Assembly (NCBI GenBank): GCA_965223405.1
Contig: CBDCWO010000006.1
Span: forward strand, 1,426,001 to 1,490,000
Source: CBDCWO01 sp965223405
GTDB lineage: Bacteria; Bacteroidota; Bacteroidia; Chitinophagales; Saprospiraceae
Direction: 5' to 3'
Length of the DNA stretch: 64,000 nt
Shown: positions 45,247-52,484 of the stretch, piece after piece
Numbering within the stretch: position 1 is the stretch's first letter
Layout: each line of letters begins with the position of its first letter
Made by a program: the position numbers and the translations under genes
Notes under the pieces: generated by a model
Told to the model about the DNA's origin: nothing
Databases searched by the model: none
The model's input: the letters and a program-made list of their open reading frames with translations, nothing else

Positions 45247-46785
45247 ATGACTATCAGGGAGTTAGAACAGGAATATTTGTCATTAAAGGAAGAAAATGAA
45301 GCACTAAAAATAGAAAACTTAGCACAACGCCTTAGGCTTGAACAATTAGAAAGGGCCTTATTTGGTTCCAAGCGAGAACGCTTCATTCCAGCCGTTCCAG
45401 AAGAGCAAATGTCCATGTTTGACCTAGAGGAATCCGGCCAATCTAAATCAAATGGATCAAGCAATACCATAACAGATCACCAGGACAGTAAAAAGAAAAA
45501 GAGTAAGAAAAAGAAAATATCAAGAAATACCTTTCCTTCCCACTTACCTCGGGAAGAACAGATCATAGAACCTGAAGGTTATCAGGAACACTTCAAGCGA
45601 ATCGGAAAGGATGTTACGGAGATACTAAAGTATATTCCGATGGAATTGAAAGTGTTAAAAATTATACGTCCACGATACGCAGATAAAACTTTAGATGAAA
45701 AAAATATATATCAGGCAAATATACCAGCGCGGATTATACCTAAGGGGTTGGTGGATGACAGTCTGGTAGCAGGTTTGATTAGTGAAAAGTTTGAATACCA
45801 TATGCCGGTATATCGCTTTGTAAAGAAATTGCGCAAAGCAGGAATCCACTTTATCAAAGCCAAGCACTGTTACAATTATCTGGCCAAGGTCGGAGAAATG
45901 ATGCAACCTTTGCACGATTTGATGCACCAGGAAATGTTGTCGAGTGGCTATGTACAAATGGATGAATCAAGCATTCGAGTATTGAGTCAGGATCAAGAAC
46001 ATGGTAAGCTACGAGGCTGCATGTGGGTGATGCATGCACCTAGGTCAGATCTGGTTTTATTCAACTATCGAGTCAGCAAAGAAAAAGATTTTGCTTGCGA
46101 ACTATTGGATGGTTACCAAGGAGTATTACAAGCAGATGGTAACTCTACCTATCAGAGCATAGCGGATGTTCCTCCCGAAGCTAAGCTCATGGGTAAGTAT
46201 GAAATTCAAGTAAGTGAATTTTTGAACTGTTGGGCTCATACCCGAAGAAAATTCTATGAAGTTAAAGATCTGGAACCAGATATAATACATCCTTTATTAG
46301 AAGATATACAGCAATTATATGCTCTGGAAAGTGAGGCTCGCGAACAGCGCATGGATGCTAAGAAGCGCTATGATCTGAGACAACAAAAGGCGATCCCAGT
46401 GTTAAATAGTATCAAGAAAAAACTGGATGAGGCCTCCTTGAAGAATCTTACCGGACCTGTCAAGGCAGCCTTCAGATATACGATCAAAAGATGGTTCCAA
46501 TTGTCCAACTATGTCAATAATGGAAACTGGGAAATAGATACCAATTTATTGGAAAACAAAATAAGACTACTTGCTCTGGGTAGAAAGAATTATTTGTTCG
46601 CTAAAACCGATCAGACTGCCCAACATGTCGCAACATTCTATTCAATCATTGCTACTTGCCAGATTCGTGGAATAGATGTCTATAAGTACCTCACTTGGCT
46701 TTTCAAAAAAATGGTCTCTGAAAAAATTAATGACCAGGCAGTTAACTGGTTACCACATAAAGTTGACCGTAGTATGTTCGATTAG
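45247..46785 (+). CDS. tnpC: IS66 transposase TnpC
   Basis: 512 residues. The N-terminal leucine-rich coiled coil, a Lys-rich stretch (KKKKSKKKK) and a DDE nuclease domain are present. Candidate catalytic residues are Asp in QMDESSIRV, Asp in QADGNSTYQ and Glu in NLLENKIRLLALGRKNYLF. The stop codon lies just inside the right inverted repeat. The gene is intact. Confidence 0.95.
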   Translation: MTIRELEQEYLSLKEENEALKIENLAQRLRLEQLERALFGSKRERFIPAVPEEQMSMFDLEESGQSKSNGSSNTITDHQDSKKKKSKKKKISRNTFPSHLPREEQIIEPEGYQEHFKRIGKDVTEILKYIPMELKVLKIIRPRYADKTLDEKNIYQANIPARIIPKGLVDDSLVAGLISEKFEYHMPVYRFVKKLRKAGIHFIKAKHCYNYLAKVGEMMQPLHDLMHQEMLSSGYVQMDESSIRVLSQDQEHGKLRGCMWVMHAPRSDLVLFNYRVSKEKDFACELLDGYQGVLQADGNSTYQSIADVPPEAKLMGKYEIQVSEFLNCWAHTRRKFYEVKDLEPDIIHPLLEDIQQLYALESEAREQRMDAKKRYDLRQQKAIPVLNSIKKKLDEASLKNLTGPVKAAFRYTIKRWFQLSNYVNNGNWEIDTNLLENKIRLLALGRKNYLFAKTDQTAQHVATFYSIIATCQIRGIDVYKYLTWLFKKMVSEKINDQAVNWLPHKVDRSMFD

Positions 46786-46816
46786 AATGGGGTTTGTGGG
46801 GAGCATACTGATCTAT

Positions 46817-47170
46817 GATGTTAGAAAATGGAAATCATCCGATACGCTAAAAAAATCAATCTTCAGTGGTAGAATAGTGTTAGAGTTTCGTTCCCGAAGC
46901 ACTAGGATTGCCAATTGGCCAACTCCCGAGATTCTCGAGTCCTCTAATCTCCAGGATTTTGGTATAGCGAGGCAGTGCAACTCACTTCATCTAATGAAGC
47001 ATTCAATTATTTAACTTAACGGTTAAACAATTCCGCATCTTTCAGGCATTGTCATTTGTCACAATACTCAATACCCACATCTCACTACTTTCTCCTTCGC
47101 TCAATGCTACGAAGGACAAAGCAATACTCAAATCTCAATACCCGGTGCTGACAGCGAAGCTCGTCAGTAA
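46817..47170. other. Intergenic DNA right of IS66, repeat containing
   Basis: About 350 bases without a gene. The right third carries TTCAGGCATTGTCA (47040-47054) followed by CTCAATACCC-type strings, also found near 55999-56053, and then runs into a segment shared with 49675 onward. Confidence 0.5.
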
Positions 47171-47541
47171 TCATCCCAGCATCTCCAGTACCATCGGCCA
47201 TAGGTCTTCATAAGGAATAATTTCCACTTCAATACCTTGTTCGGCGACGTGCAAGGGAACGCTTTTAAGCTTCTTCCATAACGGTTCAACATACCTTTCG
47301 GTCCGGATGCGATTGAAATCGGCTTTCACCATCTGGGTCAACATCTTGATAAAGCAATTGGAGCGAAAAGTTTCATCACGACGCAAATAGCGATAGCAAT
47401 ACTGATTCAAGGCATCTACCCGGTCGATAATTTTGGAATATTTTCGATCCTGTAATAAAAACAGCACATGTAGGATAAGTAAGGAAATATTTAATCCACG
47501 TTTGTCTTTGGAAAAATGAGAAACCTCGTTGAGGAAACGAC
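47079..47541. repeat. Duplicated segment, copy A
   Basis: Nearly identical to 49675-50137 at a constant offset of 2596 nt. It covers about 90 nt of downstream DNA and the last ~125 codons of the TPR-like gene. Confidence 0.9.
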
Positions 47542-48700
47542 CTAGTCTAAATTCTTTAATTTTTCGTCTTCTCTTTTCGCTTAGGTCAATTTTTTCTTGT
47601 TTTAACAAAAAATGAATAAAGGCCGAGAAGACGTTTATATTTTCTTTTAGCGATTCTGATATGAAATTAAAATTTGGATTATTTTTAATTTCATGAAGTA
47701 AGTGAAAAGCTTTTTGGTAATTCTTGGTGTGCATTGAAAGAATAAAATAATAATATCTTATGTTAAACCAACTAATATCATTTGATTCAAATTGTGGATA
47801 ATAAGATTCACAAATTTCCACGCAGGCTTCATATTGACCCAAATGAAGATGTTGTATCAATTTGGTATAGTTAAATGTATAAATCGTCTGTTTTAAATTA
47901 AATGGTTTTCGGTGCAACAATGAAATGGCTTGGTCGGAATATGAAATAACATCCATGTACTTTTTCTCTAATGATGAAATAACAACTAGGTTTTTATAAA
48001 AAATCCGAATAAATCTTAAACTGTCGAATTTTCCCTCATATCCAAGTACTTTTCTTTTTATTTCTCTTAATTCAGAATAAATCTTTTTATCTAATACTCC
48101 CCTTGATTGGTTATAAAATGTGTTTAAAAGACCGTTCAACTCCTCCATATATGCCTCTGCTTCAAATGATTCTCTGAATTTGTGAAACATTTCATTAAAA
48201 CTTTCAAATTTTCGTCGATTCTGCTCCACTGATCCAAAATGATTTCTCAATTTGTAACTGAGTAAATAGTTTAGTTCTGTTAATTCATATTTGATTGCTT
48301 TTTTTAAAGCCTTGTCATAAAGTTTTATAGCTGTATAATAGGCCCCAAATGCCATGAGAACATTAGCAACGATATAGTATTTGTTGCAATTATGATAAGC
48401 TCTTTCAATCTGATAAAATTTTTTATTATCAGGATCAATGATTAAAAAGGTATTTAATAATTTGTCAAATAGTCTGTATTGTAATTTTTTAAATTTATAT
48501 CTACTTGAGCTATCACTATTACCATAAATCTTTTCAATTATTTCAATTTCTTTTGTTCCATTTTTGCCAACAGAGTTCAATAAAATCTGAGTTTTTGAAT
48601 CTGTTGGATATGGCTTACCTATAACATTGAGATGCTTAATTCTATTTTTTGAAACCAAGTTTGCTAAGTCAACTAATTCATTCATATTATTGATTTTCAA
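47171..48700 (-). CDS. TPR-like helical protein, paralogue 1
   Basis: 509 residues, almost all alpha-helical, no signal peptide, no membrane segment. The start of the protein has IEKIYGN followed by a basic helix (KFKKLQYRLFDKLLNTFL); the middle is made of TPR-like helix pairs; the last ~125 residues (RFLNEVSHFSKDKRG… to PYEDLWPMVLEML) are almost the same as in the protein encoded at 49767. I do not recognise a named family. The layout, a soluble TPR-like superhelix with no effector domain, recalls peptide-binding TPR regulators, but there is no HTH domain. The DNA is more AT-rich in the N-terminal part than in the shared end. Confidence 0.75.
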   Translation of the reverse strand: MKINNMNELVDLANLVSKNRIKHLNVIGKPYPTDSKTQILLNSVGKNGTKEIEIIEKIYGNSDSSSRYKFKKLQYRLFDKLLNTFLIIDPDNKKFYQIERAYHNCNKYYIVANVLMAFGAYYTAIKLYDKALKKAIKYELTELNYLLSYKLRNHFGSVEQNRRKFESFNEMFHKFRESFEAEAYMEELNGLLNTFYNQSRGVLDKKIYSELREIKRKVLGYEGKFDSLRFIRIFYKNLVVISSLEKKYMDVISYSDQAISLLHRKPFNLKQTIYTFNYTKLIQHLHLGQYEACVEICESYYPQFESNDISWFNIRYYYFILSMHTKNYQKAFHLLHEIKNNPNFNFISESLKENINVFSAFIHFLLKQEKIDLSEKRRRKIKEFRLGRFLNEVSHFSKDKRGLNISLLILHVLFLLQDRKYSKIIDRVDALNQYCYRYLRRDETFRSNCFIKMLTQMVKADFNRIRTERYVEPLWKKLKSVPLHVAEQGIEVEIIPYEDLWPMVLEMLG

Positions 48701-49090
48701 TATATTACAAACTGATTATTTTTTGGATAATACTTTTTTAACGTCAAAAAACATACTAATTTGATAACAATTTGATGGACTAAACCACTTAAATTTACAC
48801 AAAACCTTTTTCTCATAGTTGTTAATATCTAAACTACTGTTTTAAAAGACTTTATGCCTATGTCTATAAAGATAGGGAATGGATTTTTAACGTCAAATAT
48901 GGATGAAATTTGTTTTTAGAATCCCCGGACTTCTTTATAAATTTACCAGAAGCTATAAATTGAATCATTAGCATCAATAAAACTATTCACCTTTAGACTT
49001 TGGGTAACTATTTTATTGTTTGCAGACAATCAACTAACACCCTATGAAAACACCGGCCCGGGCATTTTTTAACCATCAAAACATTTTAAT
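48701..49090. other. Divergent intergenic region between paralogue 1 and the HTH gene
   Basis: About 390 bases. It contains the 14-nt direct repeat TTTTTAACGTCAAA at 48735-48748 and 48884-48897, and one very short ORF. Confidence 0.5.
48854..48919 (+). CDS. Possible 21-residue peptide ORF
   Basis: ATG to TAG on the plus strand, 21 codons, starting MPMSIKIGNGF and ending MDEICF. It lies divergent from paralogue 1, in the same position as the 25-residue ORF near paralogue 2. There is no good ribosome binding site and the two peptides do not align clearly, so it may be chance. Confidence 0.2.
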   Translation: MPMSIKIGNGFLTSNMDEICF

Positions 49091-49303
49091 ATGAGTACAA
49101 CCAGAATGGATTTAGTCCTCCCAAAAACCAGACTGCAAATTGCTGAGGAATACGGTATCTCTACCCGAACACTTTCCCGGCATTTGCAGAAAAGAAAATT
49201 GTCTTTTCCTCCAGGACTTATTATGCCCTGCGATCAAATCAAAATTTATGAAACTATTGGTTGGCCAGGAATATATCATAAAGCGGAAGGATCAGTGAAA
49301 TAA
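49091..49303 (+). CDS. Small helix-turn-helix DNA-binding protein
   Basis: 70 residues. A homeodomain-like HTH is seen in TRLQIAEEYGISTRTLSRHL, with a recognition helix followed by a short tail (LIMPCDQIKIYETIG). Small stand-alone proteins of this type are common in Bacteroidota accessory regions. It has no other domain, so it may act as a repressor or as a remnant of a mobile element module. It lies between the two TPR-like paralogues on the opposite strand. Confidence 0.7.
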   Translation: MSTTRMDLVLPKTRLQIAEEYGISTRTLSRHLQKRKLSFPPGLIMPCDQIKIYETIGWPGIYHKAEGSVK

Positions 49304-49674
49304 AATATGTCTTCTGAAATTTACTTCGGTACTCTCTTTTACCTTTCGAATATATTATCTATCCATCTATAACGATATGAATCACTTATAACACAGTCCG
49401 GCATATCCTACTGTCAGATGCTGTATTCAATATCCACCGAATCTAGCAACGACCTATCGACCCTATTTTCTGCGGTCTGATTTCTAGTGTAACAAAAACA
49501 AAGTAATTGCATATAAAACGATGCAGGTTTTTTTCAAGATCAAGGCGAAAAACATAGGCATAACCTGAGTTATGGCGAGGCTTTTCAACGCAGATATTGG
49601 AAAAAAGATCTAGTTTTATGTGTAACTTATTTTGTTTCTGTTACACTAACTTCTAACCTCTGTCTTCTGTTTCC
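49304..49674. other. Intergenic region with MITE-like element
   Basis: About 370 bases without a gene; it holds the inverted-repeat element 49486-49647 followed by a CTCTGTCTTCTGT repeat. Confidence 0.5.
49486..49647. repeat. MITE-like element with long hairpin core
   Basis: 162 bp bounded by ~34-bp imperfect inverted ends (AGTGTAACAAAAACAAAG… and …TTTGTTTCTGTTACACT). Between them is a stepwise hairpin: CAA-ATC with GAT-TTG, GAAAA with TTTTC and CATAAC-CTGA-GTTATG at the tip, separated by unpaired AAGGC/AACGCA segments. It has no coding capacity. The core with AAGGCG and CAACGCAGAT recalls dispersed intergenic repeats that I have seen in several bacterial genomes. Confidence 0.7.
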
Positions 49675-50137
49675 ATCTCACTACTTCCTCCTTCGCTCAA
49701 TGCTACGAAGGATAAAGCAATACTCAAATCTCAATACCCGGAGCTGACAGCGAAGCTCGTCAGTAATCAATCCAGAAGCTCCAGTACCATCGGCCATAGG
49801 TCTTCATAAGGAATAATTTCCACTTCAATACCTTGTTCGGCGACGTGCAAGGGAACGCTTTTAAGCTTCTTCCATAACGGTTCAACATACCTTTCGGTCC
49901 GGATGCGATTGAAATCGGCTTTCACCATCTGGGTCAACATCTTGATAAAGCAATTGGAGCGAAAAGTTTCATCACGACGCAAATAGCGATAGCAATACTG
50001 ATTCAAGGCATCTACCCGGTCGATAATTTTGGAATATTTTCGATCCTGCAGCAAAAACAGAACATGTAGGATAAGTAAGGAAATGTTTAATCCCCGTTTG
50101 TCCTTGGAAAAATGAGGTACTTCATTGAGGAAACGAT
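49675..50137. repeat. Duplicated segment, copy B
   Basis: Counterpart of 47079-47541 (offset 2596 nt). The similarity ends at about 50137, where the N-terminal parts of the two genes diverge. Confidence 0.9.
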
Positions 50138-51272
50138 GTAATCGAAAGTCGCGTCTATGAATTTCTTCTTCGGATCTTTTGATTTTACCAACAGCCAATA
50201 AAAATTCAATATAAGCATTGAAAATTAGAAAGTTTTCTTCTAAAGCATTTACTGTTTTGGCTCGTTGATTAATTGTGAATATTTTTTTTAATAAAACATA
50301 AGAAGCTTCATAGTTCCTAGTATGAGTATTAAGAATGAAAATGTAATAATTAATCACATACCAGTTATAGGATCCTTCATGAAATTTGTTCATAAAATAG
50401 TTGCAAAGTTCATTTCCGGCATCTAATTCTTTTAATTGTATCAATGCTAATATTTCAAACAACCTAATATTAAATATAGTGGTAATAAGATTATACGGTT
50501 TTATTGAAAAATATTCGTTTGCTTGTTTACCTAACTTAATAATTTCCCTATACTCTCCATGAAATAGATGCAACAATATCAATGTCATGAAATAAAATCG
50601 TTTACCTCTCAAGGTGTTGACATCTTCGTATGAGGATATCTTTTTCTCAATACTGGACAATAGACTGTTGAGTTCGCTGTTCCTTTGAATTGATCTTTTT
50701 TGATTGAAGCTACTTATCAGTTTACCATAGAAATATTCTAACTCTTGTTCTTTAAAGTAGAGAACTTGATTTTCTTGGAAGAGTTTAAAATAATAATCAA
50801 ACTTTTTAGGATTTTGTTGGAGTTGACCATAGTGAAAAGCCAGTTTGGATAAATATTGAATTTTTATATCTGTGAAATCGTATTTTGACGAAATTTGATA
50901 TCCTTCCTTTATTAGTTCAAATGCTCCATTCAAATTTCCGGTTAAAGCAAGTGTATTGCTGACTGCTAAATATTTAAAAGACTTGTTGTAAGCTCTGTTT
51001 AATTCAGGCATTTTTGAATCATAGTTCAATGTCAAAATGGTATTGATCATTTTGTGCTTTAACCTTTCTTTTAATTTATTCCAAGTCTTAGGTTTGATTT
51101 CTTGATTTCCATAAACCTGCCTAATGGCATCATCTTCGGAGAATTCCTCAGAAGATTTTAGAACCTGAAATAATTTGTTAGTCTTAGAATTGCTATTATA
51201 ATTAAGAATATTGATCTGACTAATTTGAGAAAATGTTAAACTATTTGATATCTTGACTAGCTTTTTCACCAA
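49767..51272 (-). CDS. TPR-like helical protein, paralogue 2
   Basis: 501 residues, helical, soluble, no signal peptide. Its N-terminal part is related to paralogue 1 only distantly (IRQVYGNQE, then WNKLKERLKHKMINTIL against the same position there), but its last ~125 residues differ by about four residues only. It has the same order of helix pairs. It faces a 25-residue ORF across a 305-nt divergent region that contains a perfect palindrome. Function unknown; a sensor or scaffold role is possible. Confidence 0.75.
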   Translation of the reverse strand: MVKKLVKISNSLTFSQISQINILNYNSNSKTNKLFQVLKSSEEFSEDDAIRQVYGNQEIKPKTWNKLKERLKHKMINTILTLNYDSKMPELNRAYNKSFKYLAVSNTLALTGNLNGAFELIKEGYQISSKYDFTDIKIQYLSKLAFHYGQLQQNPKKFDYYFKLFQENQVLYFKEQELEYFYGKLISSFNQKRSIQRNSELNSLLSSIEKKISSYEDVNTLRGKRFYFMTLILLHLFHGEYREIIKLGKQANEYFSIKPYNLITTIFNIRLFEILALIQLKELDAGNELCNYFMNKFHEGSYNWYVINYYIFILNTHTRNYEASYVLLKKIFTINQRAKTVNALEENFLIFNAYIEFLLAVGKIKRSEEEIHRRDFRLHRFLNEVPHFSKDKRGLNISLLILHVLFLLQDRKYSKIIDRVDALNQYCYRYLRRDETFRSNCFIKMLTQMVKADFNRIRTERYVEPLWKKLKSVPLHVAEQGIEVEIIPYEDLWPMVLELLD

Positions 51273-51577
51273 TTCAATTAATTGTATTTCAATTATTTAT
51301 GCCGAATACGTCAACTCCTAAATCCAAAAAGGTTGTCGTCATATTGAACATATTGATATTGCATTTAGATAACAAGTTGCATAAATTTGTTGTATTAAAT
51401 ATACAGTGAATTGTCGTGAAAGGAAATATAAGTGAGAAAATATATTTCTATTAATCAAAGCACTATATATTATAATAACCTATTCTAGATGTAGAATAGT
51501 GTGTCGCTTAATTTGAATAACTGTTATTGGCAAGGATGCAGTAAGTTTCTAAATTTGAAAATGTTAATTTTAAAGTT
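51273..51577. other. Divergent intergenic region of paralogue 2
   Basis: 305 bases, AT-rich. Contains ACGTCAA (51308-51314), also present in the upstream region of paralogue 1, and a perfect palindrome at 51480-51499. No ORF of note on either strand. Confidence 0.5.
51480..51499. promoter_or_regulatory. Perfect palindrome, possible operator
   Basis: CTATTCTA-GATG-TAGAATAG: two 8-bp arms around a 4-nt centre. It is 79 nt before the 25-codon ORF and about 210 nt upstream of paralogue 2. There is no T-run, so a protein binding site is more likely than a terminator. Confidence 0.45.
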
Positions 51578-51655
51578 ATGGAAACTATTGCATTGAATGT
51601 TGTTAACTCTGATACCACGGGATTTACAATTGGATCAGATACAACAGGATTCTAA
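51578..51655 (+). CDS. 25-residue peptide ORF with repeated C-terminal motif
   Basis: ATG to TAA, 25 residues. It begins METIALNVVN and the rest is SDTTGF, TIG and SDTTGF again, so a six-residue motif is repeated with a nine-residue period and forms the very C-terminus. No signal peptide, no Cys. The ribosome binding site is weak. It is divergent from TPR-like paralogue 2. A signalling or modified peptide is conceivable; chance is also possible. No protein family is recognised. Confidence 0.35.
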   Translation: METIALNVVNSDTTGFTIGSDTTGF

Positions 51656-51834
51656 AAATTAAATTACGGCTATTAGCATATCATCTCTATATAGCTTTTT
51701 TTTGGGTGTTAAACGTTAGGGGCCTTCCGTGAGGCATGTGACTATCCTATCCTCATCCTCTATCTATTTCCGTGTCGTGCGGGAGGTCACTTTCTTTTAA
51801 ATCCAAAAAAAGTCAAATAACTAGAATAAAAGAT

Positions 51835-51878
51835 ATGCAGGTGAGACCCGGGTTAGATTATTTTTAACTTACCTGCAT
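51835..51878 (+). promoter_or_regulatory. Hairpin over the start of a 37-codon ORF
   Basis: ATGCAGGTGAG (51835-51845) pairs with CTTACCTGCAT (51868-51878), 10 of 11 positions. The right arm includes the first two bases of the ATG at 51877. The left arm starts a 10-codon ORF (51835-51867). This could hide the start codon and couple it to translation of the short upstream ORF. Confidence 0.45.
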
Positions 51879-51990
51879 GCGAAAATTCAACCTTTATTGG
51901 TTGATAAATTCAGGGTCTTTAATAAGGTATAATTGGTCCGATGATAAATTAAGAATAATACTACCTTCGGCTCAGGTTGTCTATACCTAA
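51877..51990 (+). CDS. Possible 37-residue basic peptide
   Basis: ATG to TAA. The product begins MRKFNLYWLINSGSLIRYNW and has a hydrophobic-aromatic first half. The stop codon lies 8 nt before a strong terminator, which suggests that a transcript really ends here. It follows a hairpin that covers its start. No family recognised; the same stretch could instead be a non-coding RNA, because AGGTATA (51926-51932) can pair with TATACCT near 51982-51988. Confidence 0.35.
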   Translation: MRKFNLYWLINSGSLIRYNWSDDKLRIILPSAQVVYT

Positions 51991-51998
51991 AATTTTTG

Positions 51999-52046
51999 AA
52001 ACCTCCACTGTAGCCACCCACTACTACAGTCGGAGGTTGTTTTTTT
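51999..52046 (+). terminator. Rho-independent terminator
   Basis: AACCTCCACTGTAG pairs with CTACAGTCGGAGGTT (one bulged G), a 10-nt loop and then GTTTTTTT. It is the strongest hairpin of this region and has no large gene in front of it on the plus strand. Confidence 0.85.
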
Positions 52047-52095
52047 CATCTAATTTCTTCCGTCTAAATATCTTCCTACATACTACCTATATTTC

Positions 52096-52465
52096 ATTGC
52101 CATAACTTTTATTTATTCACTATTGCAATAGCAATAATCAATTTCAATGGCAATTTCAATGTTTTTATACCGCCCATCATCCACAATTCCACTCATTGCC
52201 CTAATCCTAAAGGCAAATCCTACCACGGAGCCGGAGGACAAAATCTGGTTTCAAATTTGGCCTTTACTTGTGTCTTGGCCCATTTCGGAAAACGGAAACC
52301 GGAAACCCGAGACCGGATTTATTGATATTGATATTGTCATTGCTATTGCCATTACTTTTATTTATTCACCATTTCAATTGCAATGACAATTGAAATGTTA
52401 TACACTACTTACCCTACTAAGTAATGAAAACGGAAACCGGAGACCGGATTTATTGTCATTTACCA
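52096..52465. repeat. Degenerate direct repeats
   Basis: Two copies of an ACTTTTATTTATTCAC string (about 52105 and 52354) with CAATTTCAATGGCAAT variants, and two copies of an ACGGAAACCGG…GACCGGATTTATTG string (about 52292 and 52429). The pattern looks like an expanded low-complexity intergenic repeat. Confidence 0.6.
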
Positions 52466-52484
52466 ATTATCAATTTATTTTTCT

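Larger units (their letters stand above)
44530..46808 (+). mobile_element. IS66-family insertion sequence, complete
   Basis: 2279 bp. The ends are 22-bp imperfect inverted repeats (44530-44551 and 46787-46808), beginning GTATGC, with a shared AACCCCAT core. The flanks are identical 8-mers TGATCTAT (44522-44529 and 46809-46816), the 8-bp target duplication expected for IS66. Three intact genes in the standard tnpA-tnpB-tnpC order lie inside. Intact genes and an unaltered duplication indicate a recent insertion that may still be active. Confidence 0.95.
51656..52484. other. Long region without large genes
   Basis: About 830 bases. The left half carries a hairpin, a 10-codon and a 37-codon ORF and a strong terminator. 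The right half (52096-52465) is degenerate direct repeat DNA. Nothing else was recognised. Confidence 0.6.

Noticed and set aside
47171..51272. RRNPP quorum-sensing regulators as a firm annotation
   Set aside because: The proteins are TPR-like but have no N-terminal HTH, and the mini-ORFs lack a signal peptide. Kept only as a hypothesis.
52147..52386. Open reading frame on the plus strand (79 codons)
   Set aside because: It lies in degenerate CAATTTCAATGG-type repeats and translates them.
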